From Hippasteria phrygiana (lineage: Eukaryota > Echinodermata > Asteroidea > Valvatida > Goniasteridae), in NCBI GenBank assembly GCA_037893225.1, contig JAZGUH010001235.1, positions 372,001 to 436,000 of the forward strand: a stretch of 64,000 bases of DNA. The letters run 5' to 3'. Shown here piece by piece: positions 37,701 to 51,894 of this stretch (the first letter of the stretch is position 1; the number at the start of each line of letters is the position of its first letter). Under the pieces are notes generated by a model. It searched no databases. It worked only from the letters and a program-made list of their open reading frames with translations, and was not told the DNA's origin. The position numbers and the translations under genes are program-made.

Positions 37701-39373
37701 GCTATCCATACATGTCAAAATTACTGAATTTGGTTGATATTTCATGCAATTATGAATGAGTAAAGCAAGTCCATACCCCAGGGATTTTGACAGGCATGGA
37801 GCAATAAATAGGAGGTAATCTGCACACAGATGGTGGCCAGGAAGAAAATAAACATTGCGAGGTTTGAATTTTCTCCACAAGTGTTAACTCTAAGAAGCCG
37901 CCGATAATTGCAACATGTAGCGCCAGATCTAAGCTATCCATACATGTCAAAATTACTGAATTTGGTTGATATTTCATGCAATTATGAATGAGTAAAGCAA
38001 GTCCATACCCCAGGGAATTTGACAGACATGGAGCAATAAATAAAAGGTAATCTGCACACATATGGTGGCCAGGAAGAAAATAAACATTGCGAGGTTTGAA
38101 TTTTCTCCACAAGTGTTAACTCTAAGAAGCCGCCGATAATTGCAACATGTAGCGCCAGATCTAAGCTATCCATACATGTCAAAATTACTGAATTTGGTTG
38201 ATATTTCATGCAATTATGAATGAGTAAAGCAAGTCCATACCCCAGGGATTTTGACAGGCATGGAGCAATAAATAGGAAGTAATCTGCACACAGATGGTGG
38301 CCAGGAAGAAAATAAACATTGCGAGGTTTGAATTTTCTCCACAAGTGTTAACTCTAAGAAGCCGCCGATAATTGCAACATGTAGCGCCAGATCTAAGCTA
38401 TCCATACATGTCAAAATTACTGAATTTGGTTGATATTTCATGCAATTATGAATGAGTAAAGCAAGTCCATACCCCAGGGAATTTGACAGACATGGAGCAA
38501 TAAATAAAAGGTAATCTGCACACAGATGGTGGCCGGGAAGAAAATAAACATTGCGAGGTTTGAATTTTCTCCACAAGTGTTAACTCTAAGAAGCCGCCGA
38601 TAATTGCAACATGTAGCGCCAGATCTAAGCTATCCATACATGTCAAAATTACTGAATTTGGTTGCTATTTCATGCAATTATGAATGAGTAAAGCAAGTCC
38701 ATACCCCAGGGATTTTGACAGGCATGGAGCAATAAATAGGAGGTAATCTGCACACAGATGGTGGCCAGGAAGAAAATAAACATTGCGAGGTTTGAATTTT
38801 CTCCACAAGTGTTAACTCTAAGAAGCCGCCGATAATTGCAACATGTAGCGCCAGATCTAAGCTATCCATACATGTCAAAATTACTGAATTTGGTTGATAT
38901 TTCATGCAATTATGAATGAGTAAAGCAAGTCCATACCCCAGGGAATTTGACAGACATGGAGCAATAAATAAAAGGTAATCTGCACACAGATGGTGGCCGG
39001 GAAGAAAATAAACATTGCGAGGTTTGAATTTTCTCCACAAGTGTTAACTCTAAGAAGCCGCCGATAATTGCAACATGTAGCGCCAGATCTAAGCTATCCA
39101 TACATGTCAAAATTACTGAATTTGGTTGCTATTTCATGCAATTATGAATGAGTAAAGCAAGTCCATACCCCAGGGATTTTGACAGGCATGGAGCAATAAA
39201 TAGGAGGTAATCTGCACACAGATGGTGGCCAGGAAGAAAATAAACATTGCGAGGTTTGAATTTTCTCCACAAGTGTTAACTCTAAGAAGCCGCCGATAAT
39301 TGCAACATGTAGCGCCAGATCTAAGCTATCCATACATGTCAAAATTACTGAATTTGGTTGATATTTCATGCAA
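31718..39373. repeat. Mixed HOR segment (33 monomers)
   Basis: Order: B1 31718, A, D, E (private A at 32500), B2, A, B2, A, C/B hybrid 33575, F 33806, E, B1 34270, A, E, B2, E 35198, B1 35430, A, D 35894, E (gaattgtctcc at 36248), B2, A, B2, A, C 37287 (private G at 37490), B1 37518, A, F 37982, E, B2, A, B2, A 39142. B1-A-D-E-B2-A-B2-A-C recurs at 3,712 bp (31718 and 35430). B1-A-F recurs at 2,087 bp (37518 and 39605). Confidence 0.9.
33575..33805. repeat. C/B (or C/A) hybrid monomer, late switch
   Basis: C through ggccggaaag, then gtgttaac and ccagatct. The switch lies between offsets ~94 and 133, in the same conserved central stretch used by the A/C hybrids but in the opposite direction. 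It is followed by F, not B1. Confidence 0.88.
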
Positions 39374-42300
39374 TTATGAATGAGCAAAGCAAGTCATACC
39401 CCAGGGAATTTGACAGGCATGGAGCAATAAATAGAAGGTAATATGCACACAGATGTTGGCCGGAAAGAAAATAAACATTGCGAGGTTTGAATTTTCTCCA
39501 CAAGTTTTAACTCTAAGAAGCCGCCGATAATTGCAACATGTAGCGCCATATCTAAGCTATCCATACATGTCAAAATTACTGAATTTGGTTGATATTTCAT
39601 GCAATTATGAATGAGTAAAGCAAGTCCATACCCCAGGGAATTTGACAGACATGGAGCAATAAATAAAAGGTAATCTGCACACAGATGGTGGCCGGGAAGA
39701 AAATAAACATTGCGAGGTTTGAATTTTCTCCACAAGTGTTAACTCTAAGAAGCCGCCGATAATTGCAACATGTAGCGCCAGATCTAAGCTATCCATACAT
39801 GTCAAAATTACTGAATTTGGTTGATATTTCATGCAATTATGAATGAGTAAAGCAAGTCCATACCCCAGGGATTTTGACAGGCATGGAGCAATAAATAGGA
39901 GGTAATCTGCACACAGATGGTGGCCAGGAAGAAAATAAACATTGCGAGGTTTGAATTTTCTCCACAAGTGTTAACTCTAAGAAGCCGCCGATAATTGCAA
40001 CATGTAGCGCCAGATCTAAGCTATCCATACATGTCAAAATTACTGAATTTGGTTGATATTTCATGCAATTATGAATGAGTAAAGCAAGTCCATACCCCAG
40101 GGAATTTGACAGACATGGAGCAATAAATAAAAGGTAATCTGCACACATATGGTGGCCAGGAAGAAAATAAACATTGCGAGGTTTGAATTTTCTCCACAAG
40201 TGTTAACTCTAAGAAGCCGCCGATAATTGCAACATGTAGCGCCAGATCTAAGCTATCCATACATGTCAACATTACTGAATTTGGTTGATATTTCATGCAA
40301 TTATGAATGAGTAAAGCAAGTCCATACTCCAGGGAATTTGACAGACATGGAGCAATAAATAAAAGGTAATCTGCACACAGATGGTGGCCGGGAAGAAAAT
40401 AAACATTGCGAGGTTTGAATTTTCTCCACAAGTGTTAACTCTAAGAAGCCGCCGATAATTGCAACATGTAGCGCCAGATCTAAGCTATCCATACATGTCA
40501 AAATTACTGAATTTGGTTGATATTTCATGCAATTATGAATGAGTAAAGCAAGTCCATACCCCAGGGATTTTGACAGGCATGGAGCAATAAATAGGAGGTA
40601 ATCTGCACACAGATGGTGGCCAGGAAGAAAATAAACATTGCGAGGTTTGAATTTTCTCCACAAGTGTTAACTCTAAGAAGCCGCCGATAATTGCAACATG
40701 TAGCGCCAGATCTAAGCTATCCATACATGTCAAAATTACTGAATTTGGTTGATATTTCATGCAATTATGAATGAGTAAAGCAAGTCCATACCCCAGGGAA
40801 TTTGACAGACATGGAGCAATAAATAAAAGGTAATCTGCACACAGATGGTGGCCCGGAAGAAAATAAACATTGCGAGGTTTGAATTTTCTCCACAAGTGTT
40901 AACTCTAAGAAGCCGCCGATAATTGCAACATGTAGCGCCAGATCTAAGCTATCCATACATGTCAAAATTACTGAATTTGGTTGCTATTTCATGCAATTAT
41001 GAATGAGTAAAGCAAGTCCATACCCCAGGGATTTTGACAGGCATGGAGCAATAAATAGGAGGTAATCTGCACACGGATGGTGGCCAGGAAGAAAATAAAC
41101 ATTGCGAGGTTTGAATTTTCTCCACAAGTGTTAACTCTAAGAAGCCGCCGATAATTGCAACATGTAGCGCCAGATCTAAGCTATCCATACATGTCAAAAT
41201 TACTGAATTTGGTTGATATTTCATGCAATTATGAATGAGCAAAGCAAGTCATACCCCAGGGAATTTGACAGGCATGGAGCAATAAATAGAAGGTAATATG
41301 CACACAGATGTTGGCCGGAAAGAAAATAAACATTGCGAGGTTTGAATTTTCTCCACAAGTTTTAACTCTAAGAAGCCGCCGATAATTGCAACATGTAGCG
41401 CCATATCTAAGCTATCCATACATGTCAAAATTACTGAATTTGGTTGATATTTCATGCAATTATGAATGAGTAAAGCAAGTCCATACCCCAGGGAATTTGA
41501 CAGACATGGAGCAATAAATAAAAGGTAATCTGCACACAGATGGTGGCCGGGAAGAAAATAAACATTGCGAGGTTTGAATTTTCTCCACAAGTGTTAACTC
41601 TAAGAAGCCGCCGATAATTGCAACATGTAGCGCCAGATCTAAGCTATCCATACATGTCAAAATTACTGAATTTGGTTGATATTTCATGCAATTATGAATG
41701 AGTAAAGCAAGTCCATACCCCAGGGATTTTGACAGGCATGGAGCAATAAATAGGAGGTAATCTGCACACAGATGGTGGCCAGGAAGAAAATAAACATTGC
41801 GAGGTTTGAATTTTCTCCACAAGTGTTAACTCTAAGAAGCCGCCGATAATTGCAACATGTAGCGCCAGATCTAAGCTATCCATACATGTCAAAATTACTG
41901 AATTTGGTTGATATTTCATGCAATTATGAATGAGTAAAGCAAGTCCATACCCCAGGGAATTTGACAGACATGGAGCAATAAATAAAAGGTAATCTGCACA
42001 CATATGGTGGCCAGGAAGAAAATAAACATTGCGAGGTTTGAATTTTCTCCACAAGTGTTAACTCTAAGAAGCCGCCGATAATTGCAACATGTAGCGCCAG
42101 ATCTAAGCTATCCATACATGTCAAAATTACTGAATTTGGTTGATATTTCATGCAATTATGAATGAGCAAAGCAAGTCATACCCCAGGGAATTTGACAGGC
42201 ATGGAGCAATAAATAGAAGGTAATATGCACACAGATGTTGGCCGGAAAGAAAATAAACATTGCGAGGTTTGAATTTTCTCCACAAGTTTTAACTCTAAGA

Positions 42301-45300
42301 AGCCGCCGATAATTGCAACATGTAGCGCCATATCTAAGCTATCCATACATGTCAAAATTACTGAATTTGGTTGATATTTCATGCAATTATGAATGAGTAA
42401 AGCAAGTCCATACCCCAGGGAATTTGACAGACATGGAGCAATAAATAAAAGGTAATCTGCACACAGATGGTGGCCGGGAAGAAAATAAACATTGCGAGGT
42501 TTGAATTTTCTCCACAAGTGTTAACTCTAAGAAGCCGCCGATAATTGCAACATGTAGCGCCAGATCTAAGCTATCCATACATGTCAAAATTACTGAATTT
42601 GGTTGATATTTCATGCAATTATGAATGAGTAAAGCAAGTCCATACCCCAGGGATTTTGACAGGCATGGAGCAATAAATAGGAGGTAATCTGCACACAGAT
42701 GGTGGCCAGGAAGAAAATAAACATTGCGAGGTTTGAATTTTCTCCACAAGTGTTAACTCTAAGAAGCCGCCGATAATTGCAACATGTAGCGCCAGATCTA
42801 AGCTATCCATACATGTCAAAATTACTGAATTTGGTTGATATTTCATGCAATTATGAATGAGTAAAGCAAGTCCATACCCCAGGGAATTTGACAGACATGG
42901 AGCAATAAATAAAAGGTAATCTGCACACATATGGTGGCCAGGAAGAAAATAAACATTGCGAGGTTTGAATTTTCTCCACAAGTGTTAACTCTAAGAAGCC
43001 GCCGATAATTGCAACATGTAGCGCCAGATCTAAGCTATCCATACATGTCAACATTACTGAATTTGGTTGATATTTCATGCAATTATGAATGAGTAAAGCA
43101 AGTCCATACTCCAGGGAATTTGACAGACATGGAGCAATAAATAAAAGGTAATCTGCACACAGATGGTGGCCGGGAAGAAAATAAACATTGCGAGGTTTGA
43201 ATTTTCTCCACAAGTGTTAACTCTAAGAAGCCGCCGATAATTGCAACATGTAGCGCCAGATCTAAGCTATCCATACATGTCAAAATTACTGAATTTGGTT
43301 GATATTTCATGCAATTATGAATGAGTAAAGCAAGTCCATACCCCAGGGATTTTGACAGGCATGGAGCAATAAATAGGAGGTAATCTGCACACAGATGGTG
43401 GCCAGGAAGAAAATAAACATTGCGAGGTTTGAATTTTCTCCACAAGTGTTAACTCTAAGAAGCCGCCGATAATTGCAACATGTAGCGCCAGATCTAAGCT
43501 ATCCATACATGTCAAAATTACTGAATTTGGTTGATATTTCATGCAATTATGAATGAGTAAAGCAAGTCCATACCCCAGGGAATTTGACAGACATGGAGCA
43601 ATAAATAAAAGGTAATCTGCACACAGATGGTGGCCCGGAAGAAAATAAACATTGCGAGGTTTGAATTTTCTCCACAAGTGTTAACTCTAAGAAGCCGCCG
43701 ATAATTGCAACATGTAGCGCCAGATCTAAGCTATCCATACATGTCAAAATTACTGAATTTGGTTGCTATTTCATGCAATTATGAATGAGTAAAGCAAGTC
43801 CATACCCCAGGGATTTTGACAGGCATGGAGCAATAAATAGGAGGTAATCTGCACACAGATGGTGGCCAGGAAGAAAATAAACATTGCGAGGTTTGAATTT
43901 TCTCCACAAGTGTTAACTCTAAGAAGCCGCCGATAATTGCAACATGTAGCGCCAGATCTAAGCTATCCATACATGTCAAAATTACTGAATTTGGTTGATA
44001 TTTCATGCAATTATGAATGAGCAAAGCAAGTCATACCCCAGGGAATTTGACAGGCATGGAGCAATAAATAGAAGGTAATATGCACACAGATGTTGGCCGG
44101 AAAGAAAATAAACATTGCGAGGTTTGAATTTTCTCCACAAGTTTTAACTCTAAGAAGCCGCCGATAATTGCAACATGTAGCGCCATATCTAAGCTATCCA
44201 TACATGTCAAAATTACTGAATTTGGTTGATATTTCATGCAATTATGAATGAGTAAAGCAAGTCCATACCCCAGGGAATTTGACAGACATGGAGCAATAAA
44301 TAAAAGGTAATCTGCACACAGATGGTGGCCGGGAAGAAAATAAACATTGCGAGGTTTGAATTTTCTCCACAAGTGTTAACTCTAAGAAGCCGCCGATAAT
44401 TGCAACATGTAGCGCCAGATCTAAGCTATCCATACATGTCAAAATTACTGAATTTGGTTGATATTTCATGCAATTATGAATGAGTAAAGCAAGTCCATAC
44501 CCCAGGGATTTTGACAGGCATGGAGCAATAAATAGGAGGTAATCTGCACACAGATGGTGGCCAGGAAGAAAATAAACATTGCGAGGTTTGAATTTTCTCC
44601 ACAAGTGTTAACTCTAAGAAGCCGCCGATAATTGCAACATGTAGCGCCAGATCTAAGCTATCCATACATGTCAAAATTACTGAATTTGGTTGATATTTCA
44701 TGCAATTATGAATGAGTAAAGCAAGTCCATACCCCAGGGAATTTGACAGACATGGAGCAATAAATAAAAGGTAATCTGCACACATATGGTGGCCAGGAAG
44801 AAAATAAACATTGCGAGGTTTGAATTTTCTCCACAAGTGTTAACTCTAAGAAGCCGCCGATAATTGCAACATGTAGCGCCAGATCTAAGCTATCCATACA
44901 TGTCAAAATTACTGAATTTGGTTGATATTTCATGCAATTATGAATGAGCAAAGCAAGTCATACCCCAGGGAATTTGACAGGCATGGAGCAATAAATAGAA
45001 GGTAATATGCACACAGATGTTGGCCGGAAAGAAAATAAACATTGCGAGGTTTGAATTTTCTCCACAAGTTTTAACTCTAAGAAGCCGCCGATAATTGCAA
45101 CATGTAGCGCCATATCTAAGCTATCCATACATGTCAAAATTACTGAATTTGGTTGATATTTCATGCAATTATGAATGAGTAAAGCAAGTCCATACCCCAG
45201 GGAATTTGACAGACATGGAGCAATAAATAAAAGGTAATCTGCACACAGATGGTGGCCGGGAAGAAAATAAACATTGCGAGGTTTGAATTTTCTCCACAAG

Positions 45301-46559
45301 TGTTAACTCTAAGAAGCCGCCGATAATTGCAACATGTAGCGCCAGATCTAAGCTATCCATACATGTCAAAATTACTGAATTTGGTTGATATTTCATGCAA
45401 TTATGAATGAGTAAAGCAAGTCCATACCCCAGGGATTTTGACAGGCATGGAGCAATAAATAGGAGGTAATCTGCACACAGATGGTGGCCAGGAAGAAAAT
45501 AAACATTGCGAGGTTTGAATTTTCTCCACAAGTGTTAACTCTAAGAAGCCGCCGATAATTGCAACATGTAGCGCCAGATCTAAGCTATCCATACATGTCA
45601 AAATTACTGAATTTGGTTGATATTTCATGCAATTATGAATGAGTAAAGCAAGTCCATACCCCAGGGAATTTGACAGACATGGAGCAATAAATAAAAGGTA
45701 ATCTGCACACATATGGTGGCCAGGAAGAAAATAAACATTGCGAGGTTTGAATTTTCTCCACAAGTGTTAACTCTAAGAAGCCGCCGATAATTGCAACATG
45801 TAGCGCCAGATCTAAGCTATCCATACATGTCAAAATTACTGAATTTGGTTGATATTTCATGCAATTATGAATGAGCAAAGCAAGTCATACCCCAGGGAAT
45901 TTGACAGGCATGGAGCAATAAATAGAAGGTAATATGCACACAGATGTTGGCCGGAAAGAAAATAAACATTGCGAGGTTTGAATTTTCTCCACAAGTTTTA
46001 ACTCTAAGAAGCCGCCGATAATTGCAACATGTAGCGCCATATCTAAGCTATCCATACATGTCAAAATTACTGAATTTGGTTGATATTTCATGCAATTATG
46101 AATGAGTAAAGCAAGTCCATACCCCAGGGAATTTGACAGACATGGAGCAATAAATAAAAGGTAATCTGCACACAGATGGTGGCCGGGAAGAAAATAAACA
46201 TTGCGAGGTTTGAATTTTCTCCACAAGTGTTAACTCTAAGAAGCCGCCGATAATTGCAACATGTAGCGCCAGATCTAAGCTATCCATACATGTCAAAATT
46301 ACTGAATTTGGTTGATATTTCATGCAATTATGAATGAGTAAAGCAAGTCCATACCCCAGGGATTTTGACAGGCATGGAGCAATAAATAGGAGGTAATCTG
46401 CACACAGATGGTGGCCAGGAAGAAAATAAACATTGCGAGGTTTGAATTTTCTCCACAAGTGTTAACTCTAAGAAGCCGCCGATAATTGCAACATGTAGCG
46501 CCAGATCTAAGCTATCCATACATGTCAAAATTACTGAATTTGGTTGATATTTCATGCAA
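39374..46559. repeat. 12-monomer HOR (2,782 bp) in tandem, then C-B1-A-F tetramers
   Basis: Two full 12-mers stand side by side (39374-42155 and 42156-44937): C, B1, A, F, B1, A, B3, A, C, B1, A, F. They are followed by C-B1-A-F (44938-45864) and C-B1-A (45865-46559). Shared private bases are gtcaacatt at 40270/43052 and catactcc at 40328/43110, each 2,782 bp apart. The only difference I noticed in about 3.8 kb of overlap is G at 41075 (cacacggatgg). The C-B1-A-F tetramer is 927 bp. Confidence 0.94.
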
Positions 46560-49500
46560 TTATGAATGAGTAAAGCAAGTCCATACCCCAGGGAATTTGA
46601 CATGCATGGAGCAATAAATAGAAGGTAACATGTACACAGATGTTGGCCGGGAAAGAAAATAAACATTGCGAGGTTTGAATTTTCTCCACAAGTTTTAACT
46701 CTAAGAAGCCGCCGATAATTGCAACATGTAGCGCCAGATCTAAGCTATCCATACATGTCAAAATTACTGAATTTGGTTGATATTTCATGCAATTATGAAT
46801 GAGTAAAGCAAGTCCATACCCCAGGGATTTTGACAGGCATGGAGCAATAAATAGGAAGTAATCTGCACACAGATGGTGGCCAGGAAGAAAATAAACATTG
46901 CGAGGTTTGAATTTTCTCCACAAGTGTTAACTCTAAGAAGCCGCCGATAATTGCAACATGTAGCGCCAGATCTAAGCTATCCATACATGTCAAAATTACT
47001 GAATTTGGTTGATATTTCATGCAATTATGAATGAGTAAAGCAAGTCCATACCCCAGGGAATTTGACAGACATGGAGCAATAAATAAAAGGTAATCTGCAC
47101 ACAGATGGTGGCCGGGAAGAAAATAAACATTGCGAGGTTTGAATTTTCTCCACAAGTGTTAACTCTAAGAAGCCGCCGATAATTGCAACATGTAGCGCCA
47201 GATCTAAGCTATCCATACATGTCAAAATTACTGAATTTGGTTGCTATTTCATGCAATTATGAATGAGTAAAGCAAGTCCATACCCCAGGGATTTTGACAG
47301 GCATGGAGCAATAAATAGGAGGTAATCTGCACACAGATGGTGGCCAGGAAGAAAATAAACATTGCGAGGTTTGAATTTTCTCCACAAGTGTTAACTCTAA
47401 GAAGCCGCCGATAATTGCAACATGTAGCGCCAGATCTAAGCTATCCATACATGTCAAAATTACTGAATTTGGTTGATATTTCATGCAATTATGAATGAGC
47501 AAAGCAAGTCATACCCCAGGGAATTTGACAGGCATGGAGCAATAAATAGAAGGTAATATGCACACAGATGTTGGCCGGAAAGAAAATAAACATTGCGAGG
47601 TTTGAATTTTCTCCACAAGTTTTAACTCTAAGAAGCCGCCGATAATTGCAACATGTAGCGCCATATCTAAGCTATCCATACATGTCAAAATTACTGAATT
47701 TGGTTGATATTTCATGCAATTATGAATGAGTAAAGCAAGTCCATACCCCAGGGAATTTGACAGACATGGAGCAATAAATAAAAGGTAATCTGCACACAGA
47801 TGGTGGCCGGGAAGAAAATAAACATTGCGAGGTTTGAATTTTCTCCACAAGTGTTAACTCTAAGAAGCCGCCGATAATTGCAACATGTAGCGCCAGATCT
47901 AAGCTATCCATACATGTCAAAATTACTGAATTTGGTTGCTATTTCATGCAATTATGAATGAGTAAAGCAAGTCCATACCCCAGGGAATTTGACAGACATG
48001 GAGCAATAAATAGGAGGTAATCTGCACACAGATGGTGGCCAGGAAGAAAATAAACATTGCGAGGTTTGAATTTTCTCCACAAGTGTTAACTCTAAGAAGC
48101 CGCCGATAATTGCAACATGTAGCGCCAGATCTAAGCTATCCATACATGTCAAAATTACTGAATTTGGTTGCTATTTCATGCAATTATTAATGAGTAAAGC
48201 AAGTCCATACCCCAGGGATTTTGACAGGCATGGAGCAATAAATAGGAGGTAATCTGCACACAGATGGTGGCCAGGAAGAAAATAAACATTGCGAGGTTTG
48301 AATTTTCTCCACAAGTGTTAACTCTAAGAAGCCGCCGATAATTGCAACATGTAGCGCCAGATCTAAGCTATCCATACATGTCAAAATTACTGAATTTGGT
48401 TGATATTTCATGCAATTATGAATGAGCAAAGCAAGTCATACCCCAGGGAATTTGACAGGCATGGAGCAATAAATAGAAGGTAATATGCACACAGATGTTG
48501 GCCGGAAAGAAAATAAACATTGCGAGGTTTGAATTTTCTCCACAAGTTTTAACTCTAAGAAGCCGCCGATAATTGCAACATGTAGCGCCATATCTAAGCT
48601 ATCCATACATGTCAAAATTACTGAATTTGGTTGATATTTCATGCAATTATGAATGAGTAAAGCAAGTCCATACCCCAGGGAATTTGACAGACATGGAGCA
48701 ATAAATAAAAGGTAATCTGCACACAGATGGTGGCCGGGAAGAAAATAAACATTGCGAGGTTTGAATTTTCTCCACAAGTGTTAACTCTAAGAAGCCGCCG
48801 ATAATTGCAACATGTAGCGCCAGATCTAAGCTATCCATACATGTCAAAATTACTGAATTTGGTTGATATTTCATGCAATTATGAATGAGTAAAGCAAGTC
48901 CATACCCCAGGGATTTTGACAGGCATGGAGCAATAAATAGGAGGTAATCTGCACACAGATGGTGGCCAGGAAGAAAATAAACATTGCGAGGTTTGAATTT
49001 TCTCCACAAGTGTTAACTCTAAGAAGCCGCTGATAATTGCAACATGTAGCGCCAGATCTAAGCTATCCATACATGTCAAAATTACTGAATTTGGTTGATA
49101 TTTCATGCAATTATGAATGAGTAAAGCAAGTCCATACCCCAGGGAATTTGACATGCATGGAGCAATAAATAGAAGGTAACATGTACACAGATGTTGGCCG
49201 GGAAAGAAAATAAACATTGCGAGGTTTGAATTTTCTCCACAAGTTTTAACTCTAAGAAGCCGCCGATAATTGCAACATGTAGCGCCAGATCTAAGCTATC
49301 CATACATGTCAAAATTACTGAATTTGGTTGATATTTCATGCAATTATGAATGAGTAAAGCAAGTCCATACCCCAGGGATTTTGACAGGCATGGAGCAATA
49401 AATAGGAAGTAATCTGCACACAGATGGTGGCCAGGAAGAAAATAAACATTGCGAGGTTTGAATTTTCTCCACAAGTGTTAACTCTAAGAAGCCGCCGATA

Positions 49501-49807
49501 ATTGCAACATGTAGCGCCAGATCTAAGCTATCCATACATGTCAAAATTACTGAATTTGGTTGATATTTCATGCAATTATGAATGAGTAAAGCAAGTCCAT
49601 ACCCCAGGGAATTTGACAGACATGGAGCAATAAATAAAAGGTAATCTGCACACAGATGGTGGCCGGGAAGAAAATAAACATTGCGAGGTTTGAATTTTCT
49701 CCACAAGTGTTAACTCTAAGAAGCCGCCGATAATTGCAACATGTAGCGCCAGATCTAAGCTATCCATACATGTCAAAATTACTGAATTTGGTTGCTATTT
49801 CATGCAA

Positions 49808-50040
49808 TTATGAATGAGTAAAGCAAGTCCATACCCCAGGGATTTTGACAGGCATGGAGCAATAAATAGGAGGTAATCTGCACACAGATGGTGGCCAGGA
49901 AGAAAATAAATCATTGCGAGGTTTGAATTTTCTCCACAAGTTTTAACTCTAAGAAGCCGCCGATAATTGCAACATGTAGCGCCAGATCTAAGCTATCCAT
50001 ACATGTCAAAATTACTGAATTTGGTTGATATTTCATGCAA
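49808..50040. repeat. A/D hybrid monomer with inserted T (233 bp)
   Basis: A through ggccagg, then aaataaatcattgcg with an inserted T at 49911, then gttttaac with ccagatct retained (the D combination). Twin at 55143-55375. The insertion is a clean tracer of the 5,335 bp duplication. Confidence 0.9.
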
Positions 50041-51200
50041 TTATGAATGAGCAAAGCAAGTCATACCCCAGGGAATTTGACAGGCATGGAGCAATAAATA
50101 GAAGGTAATATGCACACAGATGTTGGCCGGAAAGAAAATAAACATTGCGAGGTTTGAATTTTCTCCACAAGTTTTAACTCTAAGAAGCCGCCGATAATTG
50201 CAACATGTAGCGCCATATCTAAGCTATCAATACATGTCAAAATTACTGAATTTGGTTGATATTTCATGCAATTATGAATGAGTAAAGCAAGTCCATACCC
50301 CAGGGAATTTGACATGCATGGAGCAATAAATAGAAGGTAACATGTACACAGATGTTGGCCGGGAAAGAAAATAAACATTGCGAGGTTTGAATTTTCTCCA
50401 CAAGTTTTAACTCTAAGAAGCCGCCGATAATTGCAACATGTAGCGCCAGATCTAAGCTATCCATACATGTCAAAATTACTGAATTTGGTTGATATTTCAT
50501 GCAATTATGAATGAGTAAAGCAAGTCCATACCCCAGGGATTTTGACAGGCATGGAGCAATAAATAGGAGGTAATCTGCACACAGATGGTGGCCAGGAAGA
50601 AAATAAACATTGCGAGGTTTGAATTTTCTCCACAAGTGTTAACTCTAAGAAGCCGCCGATAATTGCAACATGTAGCGCCAGATCTAAGCTATCCATACAT
50701 GTCAAAATTACTGAATTTGGTTGATATTTCATGCAATTATGAATGAGTAAAGCAAGTCCATACCCCAGGGAATTTGACAGACATGGAGCAATAAATAAAA
50801 GGTAATCTGCACACAGATGGTGGCCGGGAAGAAAATAAACATTGCGAGGTTTGAATTTTCTCCACAAGTGTTAACTCTAAGAAGCCGCCGATAATTGCAA
50901 CATGTAGCGCCAGATCTAAGCTATCCATACATGTCAAAATTACTGAATTTGGTTGCTATTTCATGCAATTATGAATGAGTAAAGCAAGTCCATACCCCAG
51001 GGATTTTGACAGGCATGGAGCAATAAATAGGAGGTAATCTGCACACAGATGGTGGCCAGGAAGAAAATAAACATTGCGAGGTTTGAATTTTCTCCACAAG
51101 TGTTAACTCTAAGAAGCCGCCGATAATTGCAACATGTAGCGCCAGATCTAAGCTATCCATACATGTCAAAATTACTGAATTTGGTTGATATTTCATGCAA

Positions 51201-51430
51201 TTATGAATGAGCAAAGCAAGTCATACCCCAGGGAATTTGACAGGCATGGAGCAATAAATAGAAGGTAACATGCACACAGATGTTGGCCGGAAAGAAAATA
51301 AACATTGCGAGGTTTGAATTTTCTCCACAAGTTTTAACTCTAAGAAGCCGCCGATAATTGCAACATGTAGCCCAGATCTAAGCTATCCATACATGTCAAA
51401 ATTACTGAATTTGGTTGCTATTTCATGCAA
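51201..51430. repeat. C variant with second deletion (230 bp)
   Basis: C head, taacatgc in place of taatatgc, then gtagcccagatc, one base shorter than the normal gtagcgccagatc and lacking the C-type T at offset 177. It ends ggttgct. The shortest monomer seen; twin at 56536-56765. Confidence 0.9.
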
Positions 51431-51663
51431 TTATGAATGAGTAAAGCAAGTCCATACCCCAGGAATTTTTAAAAGGCATGGAGCAATAAATAGGAGGTAA
51501 TCTGCACACAGATGGTGGCCAGGAAGAAAATAAACATTGCGAGGTTTGAATTTTCTCCACAAGTGTTAACTCTAAGAAGCCGCCGATAATTGCAACATGT
51601 AGCGCCAGATCTAAGCTATCCATACATGTCAAAATTACTGAATTTGGTTGATATTTCATGCAA
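51431..51663. repeat. A variant with altered box near offset 33-46 (233 bp)
   Basis: Reads ccaggaatttttaaaaggc where A has ccagggattttgacaggc: several changes and one net inserted base within ~18 bp, the densest local change in the window. The rest is A. Twin at 56766-56998. Confidence 0.9.
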
Positions 51664-51894
51664 TTATGAATGAGCAAAGCAAGTCATACCCCAGGGAATT
51701 TGACAGGCATGGAGCAATAAATAGAAGGTAATATGCACACAGATGTTGGCCGGAAAGAAAATAAACATTGCGAGGTTTGAATTTTCTCCACAAGTTTTAA
51801 CTCTAAGAAGCCGCCGATAATTGCAACATGTAGCGCCATATCTAAGCTATCAATACATGTCAAAATTACTGAATTTGGTTGATATTTCATGCAA

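Larger units (their letters stand above)
46560..51894. repeat. 5,335 bp tandem unit, copy 1 (23 monomers)
   Basis: Order: D 46560, E, B2, A, C 47489, B2 47720, G 47952, A (ttaatgag) 48184, C 48416, B1, A* 48879, D 49111, E, B2, A/D hybrid 49808, C (ctatcaata) 50041, D 50272, A 50505, B2, A 50969, C variant 51201 (230 bp), A variant 51431 (233 bp), C (ctatcaata) 51664. Rare markers at 48188, 49031, 49911 and 50229 all recur 5,335 bp downstream. Confidence 0.95.

Noticed and set aside
51461..51474. Poly-T/poly-A stretch (aatttttaaaa) as a retroposon tail or terminator
   Set aside because: It is a local change within one A monomer and its twin, with no target-site duplication or inserted sequence beside it.
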